Positions 37,415-46,781 are shown, counted from the first letter of the stretch. The stretch: DNA of 64,000 nt from JAVBNU01 sp031551265 (GCA_031551265.1 JAVBNU010000007.1:1-64000), one strand, 5' to 3'. Notes: generated by a model from the sequence alone, not told the origin. Numbers and translations are program-made.

Positions 37415-38830
37415 TTAGAAATTGATAGTTGATCTAAATCCAAAGGCAAATGCGTTTTGAGTTTGGCCGTTTGGTCTGTAAACAAACTGCGCGAAAGGCA
37501 TAAGCGAAAGCCATTTAGTTAATTGTATTTTGTAAAAACCCTCAATGACGTTTTCGACTCCGTATCTGCCATCATCAGGTATATTTTTAAGATTACCGCT
37601 GAATTTTGCAATAGCTGTACCTATTCCGGCTACGTCCTCATCGCGATTTGGAATTAAACCTTTGTACATAAGCGCTGCACCATAATATGTGGAGGCTTCG
37701 GCTCTGTTTTTCGGCGCCATGCTCAATTGCCCTAAAACGTACAGACCTTGTGTGTCTTCGGCATCTTCTTTATTCTCTTTCCACACCATTTGTTCACTTT
37801 CAACGTACCAGCCGAAAGTTTGCGCTCTCTCGACATCTCTTGTGCTTAATTCAGCAACATGCCCGGTGTGTAACCAGCCGCCGAATAATAGTGTACCCGG
37901 CAAATCCCATTTATTGTGCCTGATACCAATCTCCTGGATAAGAAAAGACGCTTTGTCGTCTCCAAATGCAGTGTTAAACCCTGTTGTGCTGCCTACTGCG
38001 TTCCCGTCGTACCAGCCTGATCTTAAAGACAGCCAATCAGTTGGGTTAATTTTTAAAACCATACCCAACGCAGGGTCAGGATACGCTGGCAAGGGTATAT
38101 TTGGCATAAAATATGCATGTGAATTGTTTACAAAATTCGTTGCCATATCCAGCACCATAAAGTCGTAGCAACCATCTTGCTTACCTATTTTATATTGTAT
38201 TTTATTATCAAAAAATCCCTGTTCAAACCAGTATTCGCTCACTTGAGCGAAATCTCTCGGGTCATCATAGGCATCCAAGTACTGAAATGCGCCGATATAT
38301 TCGTCATTTAGCCCGGTTCCTATTTTTTGTTGATATCTAACAACTGCTTGCCCGTTTTTCCATAATCCCATTTTTTCGGTATCTAAAATGAGGGCAGCGT
38401 CGATTACGCCAAAGTATTTAAATGGATGCTTATGCTTATCAATACCACCATACAGTTTCATCGCTGAGTCAGATAAGTACGTAGCTTCAACGGTCACACC
38501 GTGCTCTTCTAACTTAGTTCTCAGCCCCCACCAGTCGCCTGTCGCATAATCACCTTCCAACCAACGTCTTAGAACCCCTTCCTGAGCTACGCCTTCCGGC
38601 TCAATAGGTGTTACCTGAACGCCGCCGTGAAGATCTGCCGCATCAATGATATTGGGGTCAGTCTCTAACGTTATAACCGACAAGTCTATATCTGAAAGAG
38701 ATTCGTCGATTTTAATCTCTGAAATCTCAGCCTCAACAGTCTGCTCGATTTGCTCATTTGCATAAGTAATACAAGAATTAGTACCTGCTAACAAAAGAGT
38801 TACAGCTAAAACTACAATATATTTTTTCAT
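37415..38830 (-). CDS. OprB-family carbohydrate porin
   Basis: 471 residues from ATG 38830 (a GTG three codons earlier is possible). Signal peptide MKKYIVVLAVTLLLAGTNS to about 25, a spacer of about 60 acidic residues, then the OprB domain starting WLEGDYATGDWWGLRTKLEEHGVTVEATY, where the GDWWG motif is diagnostic. The barrel ends RSTINF with a terminal Phe. OprB porins admit sugars through the outer membrane and are common in cyanobacteria and relatives. The short N-terminal region lacks a clear SLH domain. It may supply nutrients; no transporter neighbours are present. Confidence 0.92.
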   Translation of the reverse strand: MKKYIVVLAVTLLLAGTNSCITYANEQIEQTVEAEISEIKIDESLSDIDLSVITLETDPNIIDAADLHGGVQVTPIEPEGVAQEGVLRRWLEGDYATGDWWGLRTKLEEHGVTVEATYLSDSAMKLYGGIDKHKHPFKYFGVIDAALILDTEKMGLWKNGQAVVRYQQKIGTGLNDEYIGAFQYLDAYDDPRDFAQVSEYWFEQGFFDNKIQYKIGKQDGCYDFMVLDMATNFVNNSHAYFMPNIPLPAYPDPALGMVLKINPTDWLSLRSGWYDGNAVGSTTGFNTAFGDDKASFLIQEIGIRHNKWDLPGTLLFGGWLHTGHVAELSTRDVERAQTFGWYVESEQMVWKENKEDAEDTQGLYVLGQLSMAPKNRAEASTYYGAALMYKGLIPNRDEDVAGIGTAIAKFSGNLKNIPDDGRYGVENVIEGFYKIQLTKWLSLMPFAQFVYRPNGQTQNAFAFGFRSTINF

Positions 38831-38952
38831 ATTCCACACTTAATCCATTAATATTCTATTAACTATGGTTCAATTATATATTCTCTTCCTGTTCTTAAAT
38901 TCATTTTAATACTGTATCTTTTTATATAAACTCTCATACTAAAGTATGTATT

Positions 38953-39771
38953 TTAAAAAGGTAAATTATCAAAATCAAAATCATCTATCTCAATCGGCTC
39001 ACGCCACGCTTTTTCACGTGCAGCAACGCTTTCTTTGCTAAAATATAACTTTTTGTCTTGCTCTATTTTGCGCCATAACTCCCCGTTTTTCCGATGTTGC
39101 ACGTTTAAAAAGGCATCACATTCTGCTGTTTTAGCATCCTGCCAGGGAAATACTTTCATAATGGCAACATTGAATCTGTTAACATTACGGCTTATCGCAC
39201 GATCACGAGCAGTTTCCATTGGCCTGAAGCCTTCATTAAGCTCGCCTTCGCTAAACCTATTCTTTTTAACACCCGCAATAGCTTCAGCATATAGCTTTCG
39301 TACTTTATCTGGAAGGCTGGCACCGGTTATTTGTGCGTCTCGAACATATCCAATAGTAAATTCGGCATCTTGCAGCACACGAGCTTTTTTGCGCAACTCG
39401 GGGTTAATTAATGAGGCTAGCTGAGAAAACCCATTGTGCAAATCTATGCGTAATTTTTCAACTCGAGAAATCGCAGGCATAAATGCCTCTAAATACGGGT
39501 GTTCCTTTTTTAATTCAGGAGTGATTTCTTTCGCAAATCTGCGGGTAGCATCACTCACGTATTCATTGTTCACTTTAAGCAATAAGTAATCACTTTCAGA
39601 ATTGTTTAAAAAATACTTCAGTGGGCGATCCAAGCTATGTCTGGCTTCTTTTGGCAACAACTTTACTGCATTAGCCATACCCCAAAAACCGTTAGGCGAC
39701 CATTGTTGCATAATTCTGGAGTTTTCATACATTCTAAAGTTATATAATTCCAAACAATTTATTTTAAACAT
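38953..39771 (-). CDS. Unknown cytoplasmic protein downstream of a DEAD-box helicase
   Basis: 272 residues, basic and mostly helical, no signal peptide. I do not recognise a family. Features: an N-terminal SPNGFWGMANAV segment, the helical stretch RVEKLRIDLHNGFSQLASL and an acidic end EPIEIDDFDFDNLPF. AGGAAGGA precedes the start. It begins 24 bases after the helicase stop on the same strand, so the two are probably cotranscribed, but no functional link can be drawn from sequence. Confidence 0.7.
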   Translation of the reverse strand: MFKINCLELYNFRMYENSRIMQQWSPNGFWGMANAVKLLPKEARHSLDRPLKYFLNNSESDYLLLKVNNEYVSDATRRFAKEITPELKKEHPYLEAFMPAISRVEKLRIDLHNGFSQLASLINPELRKKARVLQDAEFTIGYVRDAQITGASLPDKVRKLYAEAIAGVKKNRFSEGELNEGFRPMETARDRAISRNVNRFNVAIMKVFPWQDAKTAECDAFLNVQHRKNGELWRKIEQDKKLYFSKESVAAREKAWREPIEIDDFDFDNLPF

Positions 39772-39795
39772 CCGACGATATTCCTTCCTAGTCTT

Positions 39796-41325
39796 TTACC
39801 ACGATTTTGTTTTTCTACGAGAGCGTGATTTTTTACCGGGTTTTTGAATGTCCATAAATTTCGCAAAATGATTTTTTACAGCTTCAGAGGACTGTTTTGC
39901 CGAATCAAAAGATGGTTTTTTTGAACCTGCAGAAGATTTTCTTTTTCTGTTGTTAGAGAAAGATTTTTTCGAACCACCTTCACTGTGCTCAAATGTTGGC
40001 TGCTCTGCAACAAATTTTCTGTTTATTTTCATTTGCTCTTTTTTCGTCAACATTTTGTACAACGCAGCGGCAATATCAAGCTCTGACATATTTTCGTCCA
40101 TTAATGCCAAAATTCTTGATTTATACTCATCCAAATCAGCGTTCATTACTATTTCCCTGATTTCGTTGCTATGTTTATCAAATCGTGCATTATTTAGCTC
40201 TTGGACGGTTGGGCATTCTTTTTGGGTAATTTTGAATCCGTTAGAACGCTCAATGCGTTTTAACGCATTAATTTGTCCTCTTGATATGAACGAAAATGCC
40301 AGGCCTGAGTTCCCTGCGCGGCCGGTTCTGCCGATTCTGTGGATATAATCTTCGTCATCTCTTGGCAAGTCATAATTGAAAACAGCATCAAGATTTTTAA
40401 CATCAATTCCTCGTCCCGCAACGTCTGTAGCCACAAGAAGTTTTACAATCCCTTTTTGGAATGCTCTCATAACCTTTTCACGCTGATTTTGGTTTAAATC
40501 GCCGTGGATAGAATCTGCGTGAAACCCCCTGAGTTTCAAATTCTCAACCACTTTATCGACATTGCTTTTTGTATTGCAAAAAACAAGCGCCTGATTAATC
40601 ATATGCATATCAATCAGTCTTGTTAGCAATTCAGGCTTGTCTCTTTCGCTCAATTCCAAATAAAATTGCTCAATATTAGGAATACTTTTCAAATTATCCA
40701 AAACGTCAATCGTGAAAGGAGTTTTTTGGAATTTTTTGGCAATTTCCACAATATTTTTCTCCATAGTCGCAGAGAATAAAACCGTTTGTCTCTCAGGATT
40801 TGATTGTTCAAGAATCGTATGTAAATCTTCTCTAAAGCCCATATCGAGCATCTCATCAGCTTCATCAAGAATCGCAATTTTGATATCATTTAAACTGATT
40901 GTGCCACGCTTCATATGATCCATCAGCCTGCCCGGTGTCGCAATGAGGACTTGGGGCTTACGATGCAGTGCGTTGAATTGCTTTTCAATCTGCTGACCAC
41001 CATACACAGATACAGCGCTGATTCTGTCATTGTATTTTATTAGTTTATCAACTTCTTTATGAGCCTGAATAACAAGTTCGCGAGTCGGACAAAGAATTAA
41101 AACCTGAATATTTTTATTATCCGTTTCAATTTTTTGCAAAGCAGGTATCGTGAATGCAACGGTTTTACCGCTGCCGGTCGGCGCCATTGCGATAATATCT
41201 TCACCGGCCATAATTCTCGGAATAGCCTCAATTTGGATTTCCGAGGGGATTTCAAAATTCAAATCAGAAATAGCTTCCTGAATAAATCCATGTAAATTTA
41301 ATTGTTCAAAAGTTGGGGTAGTCAT
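39796..41325 (-). CDS. DEAD-box ATP-dependent RNA helicase
   Basis: 509 residues. All core motifs are present: Q motif region (FIQEAISDLNF), MAPTGSGKT, PTRELVIQ, TPGRLMDH, DEAD, SAT, VFCNTKSNVD and HRIGRTGRAG. After the two RecA domains (to about 365) comes a helical region and a basic Ser/Lys-rich tail ending KKSRSRRKTKSW, typical for RNA tethering. Such enzymes remodel RNA in ribosome assembly or mRNA decay (CsdA/DeaD/CshA type). AAAGGAAA lies about 14 bases before the start. Confidence 0.95.
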   Translation of the reverse strand: MTTPTFEQLNLHGFIQEAISDLNFEIPSEIQIEAIPRIMAGEDIIAMAPTGSGKTVAFTIPALQKIETDNKNIQVLILCPTRELVIQAHKEVDKLIKYNDRISAVSVYGGQQIEKQFNALHRKPQVLIATPGRLMDHMKRGTISLNDIKIAILDEADEMLDMGFREDLHTILEQSNPERQTVLFSATMEKNIVEIAKKFQKTPFTIDVLDNLKSIPNIEQFYLELSERDKPELLTRLIDMHMINQALVFCNTKSNVDKVVENLKLRGFHADSIHGDLNQNQREKVMRAFQKGIVKLLVATDVAGRGIDVKNLDAVFNYDLPRDDEDYIHRIGRTGRAGNSGLAFSFISRGQINALKRIERSNGFKITQKECPTVQELNNARFDKHSNEIREIVMNADLDEYKSRILALMDENMSELDIAAALYKMLTKKEQMKINRKFVAEQPTFEHSEGGSKKSFSNNRKRKSSAGSKKPSFDSAKQSSEAVKNHFAKFMDIQKPGKKSRSRRKTKSW

Positions 41326-41533
41326 AATGTTATAGTGTTTCCTTTAAAATACTCTTTTACTTGCCAGAATGCAAAAAGAGCTAAAGTTACATTATGGAGA
41401 TAAAATATCTATTACAATAATAACACAAATATGAAAACTTCAACCCTGTGCTCCAAATTATTCACCTTGGCAATTGCGCTAAATGGGGCGTGATTTTAAA
41501 ATGACAAAGCAACTCAATAATCGGGAGTGAATA

Positions 41534-42784
41534 ATGAAACTCGAGGAAATGAAATTTGAAGACATCATGAGCAGTAATGATGGAGAGCTTTTTGAAAAAA
41601 CAAAAATATTGTCTGAAGTTTTAACCAGTAGAGCTACAGGTAACGAAGGTTTGGGGGTGCAGATTTTGGAAAAAATATCACCTCAGCCGTTTATCAAAGA
41701 AAAAAATGGGAGAGTTCATCAGGTTATTATGCTGGGCTCTAACTCATACTTGAATTTAACCACTCATCCTCAGGTTATGGAAGGTGCTCGGAAAGCGCTG
41801 GAAAAGTATGGTTACGGAATGGGTGCAGTATCACTATATGCTGGCATTACTGATTTACACAAAGAACTTGAAGCAAGAATCGCGGCTTTTCATAATTGCG
41901 AAGATGCAATTTTGTTCCCAAGCGGCTACGGTACAAATGTTGGCGTAATTTCGGCATTATGCGCTGAAGGCAACATTATAATCAACGATAGTGCGAATCA
42001 CTCATCAATATTCGACGGGTGCCGTTTATCAGGCGCAGATATCAAAGTCTACCCCCATGGCAATTTGAAATATCTGGAAAAAATACTTTCCGAAATCCCT
42101 GATTCACAAAAAGGGCGCTTAATTATAACTGACGGCGTTTTTTCTATGCACGGTGATATGGCGAAACTTGACGAAATATATGAACTTGCGAAAAAATATA
42201 ACGCGAGACTAATGGTTGATGATGCCCATGGTGTTGGCATTGTTGGGCCAACAGGCAGAGGAACGGCAGAACATTTTAATCTGCTGGGTAAAATTGACCT
42301 AAACATCGGAATGCTAAGCAAAACCCCTGGTGCGATCGGTGGCTACTGTGCCGCGACAAAAGAAGTCGTTGATTATTTAAGACTGTATTCACGCACATAT
42401 TTTTTCTCAACTGCAATCCCTGCACCGATTGTAGGAGGCTTAATTGAAGTATTCAAATTACTTGAAAATGACGAAGCCGGCAGAGCAGAATTGTGGGAGA
42501 ACATAAATTACATAAAAAATTCTCTTGATGAGCGTGGTTTCAACACAGGTGGAACTGAGTCGGGCATAATCCCAATTATTGTCGGTGATGAGGATAAATT
42601 AATTCGCATGTGTAACGAATTACGCGCAGAAGGCGTATATACAAATATTGTTACGTATCCTGCGGTCAGGCGAAAAGAGTGCAGGATAAGGTTATGCGCG
42701 ATGAAAGATTTGACAAAAGAGGAAATTGACAAAGCCATAGATATCATTACCCAAAAAGGCAGAGAGTATGGACTTATCGAATAA
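41534..42784 (+). CDS. Alpha-oxoamine synthase, probable serine palmitoyltransferase
   Basis: 416 residues, PLP-dependent. Members condense an amino acid with an acyl-CoA (serine palmitoyltransferase, KBL, BioF). Seen: GSNSYLNLTTHPQV, FPSGYGTNVGVI, DDAHGVGIVGPTGRG and the Schiff-base lysine in GMLSKTPGAIGGY. Segments such as TDGVFSMHGDMAKL and SRTYFFS match my memory of Bacteroides serine palmitoyltransferase closely. There is no kbl partner (tdh) or biotin gene nearby. Instead an SDR reductase overlaps its end by 17 bases and a FemAB/GNAT-like acyltransferase follows, the set used for bacterial ceramide synthesis. BioF or KBL remains possible. Confidence 0.8.
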   Translation: MKLEEMKFEDIMSSNDGELFEKTKILSEVLTSRATGNEGLGVQILEKISPQPFIKEKNGRVHQVIMLGSNSYLNLTTHPQVMEGARKALEKYGYGMGAVSLYAGITDLHKELEARIAAFHNCEDAILFPSGYGTNVGVISALCAEGNIIINDSANHSSIFDGCRLSGADIKVYPHGNLKYLEKILSEIPDSQKGRLIITDGVFSMHGDMAKLDEIYELAKKYNARLMVDDAHGVGIVGPTGRGTAEHFNLLGKIDLNIGMLSKTPGAIGGYCAATKEVVDYLRLYSRTYFFSTAIPAPIVGGLIEVFKLLENDEAGRAELWENINYIKNSLDERGFNTGGTESGIIPIIVGDEDKLIRMCNELRAEGVYTNIVTYPAVRRKECRIRLCAMKDLTKEEIDKAIDIITQKGREYGLIE

Positions 42785-43748
42785 AACCGTTTTAATTACC
42801 GGTGCGGGCGGTTTTATAGGACAACATATTGTTGAAATTTTTACAAAACATCATTGGAAAGTCTACGCGTTAATACATAATAATTTGCCTGAAAAGTTTT
42901 TACAAAATTCCAATATCGAAATAATTAAAGGTGATATTTTATCAGAAAATATTTTATCCGAAATAATAAAAATAATTGGTAAACAGCCTGAAATTGTTGT
43001 ACACGCTGCCGGCTTGGCATCAGACGTCGGTAATGATGAAGTCTATAAAAAAATTAACTTTGAGTCTGTTAAAACTTTTTCTAAACTTCCCGCTGAAAAA
43101 TTTATTTTTATTTCGACAACGGATGTTTACGGCTTAAAAGATTTTAATGGGGAGGATGAAGAGACACTAACCCACGAAAACAAGCCTTTAAGTCCTTATC
43201 CAAAATACAAAATTAAAAGCGAAAAATGGATAAAAGAAAATATTGAAAAAAACAAATACGTAATTATCAGACCTGCAGCAGTTTGGGGCGAGGGCGATAA
43301 AACGCTTTTGCGTCGTGTTGTGAGTTTTTTGAAAATGTCACCTTTTATCGTAAATTTCGGGAAATGGCAGGGTAAAAACCGCTGGCCGCTGGCTGATGTC
43401 AAAAATATTGCCAAAGTTGTTTATACAACGGCAATTTGCAATGATTTTGACGGTGAAGCAATAAATATCATTGACGAAAAGAGAACTTCTGTAAATGAAT
43501 ACTATGAACAGGTCGGTGTGGAATATTTTCCTGAAAAAACATTTAAATCAATAACTTTACCGTTTTGGTTTGGGAAAGTAATCGGTAAAATTTCTACGAT
43601 TCTCTCAAATTTACTCGGGCGCACGACTGAATTATTCGACCCAACTTTTTACTCGGTACATCACGTTGCGTGTAATCTGGATTTTAGCTGCCAAAAACAA
43701 AATGATGTTTTGAGCAAATACGAAGAACTAAGCAGACGCACAGCCTAA
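42768..43748 (+). CDS. Extended SDR/NAD-epimerase-like reductase, possible CerR
   Basis: 326 residues. Rossmann motif TGAGGFIGQHIVE, the STTDVYG serine/threonine region and a YxxxK pair in YPKYK are intact. Annotated relatives include sugar epimerases, but translation starts within the last codons of the serine palmitoyltransferase-like gene, suggesting coupled production. In bacterial sphingolipid pathways an epimerase-like SDR (CerR) reduces the keto-sphinganine unit. I infer that role from the gene pair; a sugar-nucleotide role is the alternative. It converges with a GNAT gene 2 bases away. Confidence 0.75.
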   Translation: MDLSNKTVLITGAGGFIGQHIVEIFTKHHWKVYALIHNNLPEKFLQNSNIEIIKGDILSENILSEIIKIIGKQPEIVVHAAGLASDVGNDEVYKKINFESVKTFSKLPAEKFIFISTTDVYGLKDFNGEDEETLTHENKPLSPYPKYKIKSEKWIKENIEKNKYVIIRPAAVWGEGDKTLLRRVVSFLKMSPFIVNFGKWQGKNRWPLADVKNIAKVVYTTAICNDFDGEAINIIDEKRTSVNEYYEQVGVEYFPEKTFKSITLPFWFGKVIGKISTILSNLLGRTTELFDPTFYSVHHVACNLDFSCQKQNDVLSKYEELSRRTA

Positions 43749-43750
43749 TT

Positions 43751-44386
43751 TCAGGCAACTTTTTGATAGTTGCGCAACATTGCAAATTGATTAACTTCTT
43801 TGTTTGGTAATGTGCTCACCATCTTCAGTGAAAAACCAAAATGGCTGTAAATATCGACATTGATGTCTTTTTGAGTCTCAAGATAACATGCAATTTTTTC
43901 AGAATCAAACCAGCTCAAAACAGGTTTAATAGTTTTTGAGCCAAGTTTTTCACCTTGTTTATCCGGTGAAACACCAAACTGAAAAATATACCAATTATCT
44001 GTTGTGGCAATTTTATCGCGATTTTTGATACAATTTTTCTCGTATTCAAGAGACCTAAACACCATTCCTAAGCCCTGTGAAAAAATTAGTTTTAATGCCC
44101 CTGCCTTGATGCACTCCCAAAGTGATAAATCCGCATTTTTTATCGGCGCAATGATTATAAACCCGTTTATATTTTCACTTTCGGCAAACATATGCATTTT
44201 ATTATACGCAGCCTTGTAAATTACCAGATAATAGTTATACAGAGATTTATATGTTAAATTAGCAGATAATATAAATTTGCTGCTTTCATCATCTATGAAA
44301 GCTTTGGCTGCAACTTCTGCACACCTTTTTAAATCCGCTTTTTTAATTTTATATAACCCGTTTATAATAAACTCTTCTTTTTTCAT
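43751..44386 (-). CDS. GNAT-family acetyltransferase
   Basis: 211 residues from ATG 44386, chosen because AGAAGGGA lies just before it; the frame extends 9 codons further. The GNAT core is visible: an N-terminal KIKKADLKRCAEVAAKAF segment and the acetyl-CoA region FQFGVSPDKQGEKLGSKTIKPVLSW (compare Q/RxxGxG/A, here QGEKLGS). It transfers an acyl group to an amine; substrate unknown. It is antisense-oriented within the lipid cluster and tail-to-tail with the reductase gene, so a role there is uncertain. Confidence 0.8.
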   Translation of the reverse strand: MKKEEFIINGLYKIKKADLKRCAEVAAKAFIDDESSKFILSANLTYKSLYNYYLVIYKAAYNKMHMFAESENINGFIIIAPIKNADLSLWECIKAGALKLIFSQGLGMVFRSLEYEKNCIKNRDKIATTDNWYIFQFGVSPDKQGEKLGSKTIKPVLSWFDSEKIACYLETQKDINVDIYSHFGFSLKMVSTLPNKEVNQFAMLRNYQKVA

Positions 44387-44497
44387 AATTCCCTTCTCAG
44401 TGCAGAATAACATTATAGTCTATTTTTTCGAGGTAGCCACTAAATTCCAAAGTGAATTAGAACAATCTACCCACCTTTGCAGTAGCTAAAAAAAATA

Positions 44498-45595
44498 ATG
44501 TCCTATATATTTAAAAAACACTTTCAAATTACTAAAACTTGGGCACTGCAAGTGAATAAAATCATGCAAAAGTCTAATATTGAATCTATGGAAAAGTATT
44601 TAAATGCTAGAGACTTGCCCGAAGATTGGGAAAATAACATTGCTGACAATCTTTACTTGAAAAGAAGTTTTTTGGATTTTGTTGAACAAATAGATGACTC
44701 CGAAAAATCATATTATATTTTTAGGAATTCTATGGGCAATATAGACACACAATTTTTGATAAGCAAAACCACTGACAATAATATTACTATGTTTACACCG
44801 TTTAAAGTGCCTGTAACAGTGAATTCGGTTTATTTTCCTTTTACTGTCTCAAAACCCGGTGGCGTGTTTGGAAACGAGACAAAAAAAGAAGTTTCCACGT
44901 TTCTGAAAAATTTAAAAGGATTCAAATTGATTGTAAATGTGGATGAAGAGTATATGCTGGATAATTTTGTGCGTGTATTGATTTGTCCAAAATGCGTCCT
45001 CTCGATAAAATGGGCTTCTTTTGAAGAATATATGTCATCCTTGCGCTCAGGCTACAGGCGAAGATACAATATTGCCCTGAATAAATCAAAAAACCTTAAT
45101 TTCTATATTTTAAATAATAATCACATTGAGTTCAGCGAAAAAATGTATAATTTATACCTCGATGTCTACAATAACGCGCCTTACAAGTTGGGAAAAGTTT
45201 CAATAGATTTTTTCAGACAGGATGGTCTTGTTATCTTAGTGCTGGAAGATAAAAAAGAAATACAAGGTTTTGCACAGCTGCGCAAAAACAATGAAGAGCT
45301 GCTTTTCGAGTTTGTTGGCTTAAACAAAAAAAATATTTTAAAATATGACACTTACATAATGCTATTACTGGAGATTATACGATCTGGTATTTAGAATGGC
45401 TATAAAACTATAGATTTCGGACAGACGACCGACGATATGAAACTCAAACTCGGCTGTAAATATGAAATGCTCTATGTGCTAATTCATCACTCCAACCCGA
45501 TAATAAATTTCTTTTTAAAAAAATTAATGCCATACATTCAATACAAACCACTGGACAAAAATAAATTCCGCGTTTTTAAAACCGACACTTTTTAA
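44498..45595 (+). pseudogene. FemAB/GNAT-like acyltransferase (bacterial ceramide synthase-like) with in-frame TAG
   Basis: Codons 1-298 (44498-45391) are open, then TAG (45392-45394) and, in the same frame, 66 more codons to TAA (45593-45595). The downstream part reads NGYKTIDFGQTTDDMKLKLGCKYEM, which continues the C-terminal GNAT fold naturally, so the intact protein would be 365 residues. GAG to TAG is one base change. TAG is a normal stop elsewhere here (hcp), so genome-wide recoding is unlikely. Location beside the serine palmitoyltransferase and SDR genes and the FemAB-like core (SLRSGYRRRYNIALNKS) suggest the N-acylating enzyme of a sphingolipid pathway. It may be a pseudogene, a readthrough gene or a sequencing error. 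Confidence 0.7.
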
Positions 45596-45702
45596 TTCCC
45601 TAGTAAGTTAAAATGTTATAATATTAAAAAATCATATGATATTTTGCATTAAAAAAGGGCTTCCAAGATTGTTTGTAAATCCTGAAAACCCTTGTAAAAA
45701 TT

Positions 45703-45789
45703 CGGAAAAGGAGGGATTTGAACCCTCGATACAGTTGCCCGTATAACACCTTAGCAGGGTGCCGCCTTCAGCCACTCGGCCACTTTCCC
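45703..45789 (-). tRNA. tRNA-Ser (anticodon GCU)
   Basis: Read leftward: acceptor GGGAAAG pairs with CTTTTCC, discriminator G as in serine tRNAs, no encoded CCA. GGCCGAGTGG D-arm; anticodon stem GCACC/GGTGT with loop CTGCTAA (anticodon GCT); long variable arm; T-arm GAGGGTTCAAATCCCTC. 87 bases. Its 5' end and leader are duplicated upstream (45907-45933). Confidence 0.96.
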
Positions 45790-45800
45790 GTATTAAATTT
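45774..45800. repeat. tRNA-Ser 5'-end direct repeat, proximal copy
   Basis: Bases 45774-45800 (the first 16 bases of tRNA-Ser plus leader) recur perfectly over 27 bases at 45907-45933, 133 bases away. Confidence 0.9.
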
Positions 45801-45906
45801 TCATTTGCTTGTTGGATTGTGGCACGATTGGCAGACCCATGTTTTTGTTTACTGCCGTCAAAAAAACGATACTTAATCATTTTTTTGACTAATATGACTT
45901 CGTAGT

Positions 45907-45933
45907 ACTCGGCCACTTTCCCGTATTAAATTT
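45907..45933. repeat. tRNA-Ser 5'-end direct repeat, distal copy
   Basis: A 27-base perfect copy of 45774-45800. It stops after the first 16 tRNA bases, so it cannot form a tRNA. The promoter-like TTGTAA-N17-TAAAAT lies just upstream of this truncated copy. Confidence 0.9.
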
Positions 45934-45952
45934 ATAACGTGCTGTTAGAGGT

Positions 45953-45981
45953 ATTTTACCAAAAAGAACTTTAATTTACAA
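45953..45981 (-). promoter_or_regulatory. Candidate tRNA-Ser promoter
   Basis: Read leftward: TTGTAA (45981-45976), 17 bases, TAAAAT (45958-45953). The truncated tRNA copy starts about 20 bases downstream, and the intact tRNA about 165 bases downstream. Confidence 0.6.
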
Positions 45982-46779
45982 TTATAATTCTTGGAGTAGT
46001 CCATCGCTTTTTAACAATATTGCTTCACGTAGTGATGCAGGGTCAGCAATTTCAATTGGTGAGTTTTTCCAGATTGCCGGCTCAAATGCAGGATTTGGCA
46101 TTTGTTCCTGTACCAGTCTGTCAATTGCGTACACCATATAGACAATGTTGCCGACCATTGACGCCGCTCGTGGCGTATGGTGGTATTTTATGCAGTTGGT
46201 CAACATCACAGGCAAGCCCCATTTCTTGGCCAGCAAAGCACCCATTTCTGCGTGGTTTGCGCCAACTAAAAGATTCTCAGCCTCGATAACATTGACGCCT
46301 TTCATTGTTAATTCTTTTACCTTCAAGTACAATTGGCTGTTTTGTAGGCTCAAAATCATTTTACCGATGTCGTGTAAAAATCCGACAACAAAAGCGTCAC
46401 CCGGATCCATAAGGTTTAATTTTGTTGCCATCATCTCACAGCCAACTGCAGCGCGGATAGAGTGTTTCCACAGCTCCTTGCCGCCTTGAGATGTAATCAT
46501 TGATTTCATTGCGACTGCAACAATTATATTTTTAACCTGAGCCATTCCCAACAACGGCAAAGCTTTGTTCATTGCGGTTATTTGTTGCGGGAAGCCATAG
46601 TATGCCGAATTTACAATTTTCAATACTTGTGTAGTCAATGCAGGATCATACGACATGATTTTAGCTAAGTCATTCATGCCTGAAGTTTCACTTTTGATAA
46701 CGCTAAGCGCTTTAACAATGATATTGGGCATTGCCGGCATGTCGTTAATTTTGTTGATAAAACTTTTCGGATCGTTCAT
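45982..46779 (-). CDS. HDOD-domain protein
   Basis: 265 residues, almost wholly an HDOD domain: PAMPNIIVKALSVIKS, SYDPALTTQVLKIVNSAYYG, GFLHDIGKM and a late KYHHTP. HDOD domains are relatives of HD phosphohydrolases, usually regulatory and often tied to cyclic-nucleotide or stress signalling. Here the HD dyad (HDIGK) is retained, so weak hydrolase activity cannot be excluded. It is the last gene of a leftward operon and begins 2 bases after ftsX. Confidence 0.88.
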   Translation of the reverse strand: MNDPKSFINKINDMPAMPNIIVKALSVIKSETSGMNDLAKIMSYDPALTTQVLKIVNSAYYGFPQQITAMNKALPLLGMAQVKNIIVAVAMKSMITSQGGKELWKHSIRAAVGCEMMATKLNLMDPGDAFVVGFLHDIGKMILSLQNSQLYLKVKELTMKGVNVIEAENLLVGANHAEMGALLAKKWGLPVMLTNCIKYHHTPRAASMVGNIVYMVYAIDRLVQEQMPNPAFEPAIWKNSPIEIADPASLREAILLKSDGLLQEL

Positions 46780-46781
46780 CT

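Noticed and set aside
41534..42784. Assignment as BioF (biotin synthesis) or Kbl (threonine degradation)
   Set aside because: No bioA/B/C/D or tdh is adjacent; the overlapping SDR gene and following acyltransferase favour serine palmitoyltransferase, though this is not proof.
44498..45595. Genome-wide reassignment of TAG to an amino acid
   Set aside because: hcp ends with TAG followed by non-coding sequence and a hairpin, and pilin and sigma genes end normally at TGA or TAA, so the standard bacterial code holds.
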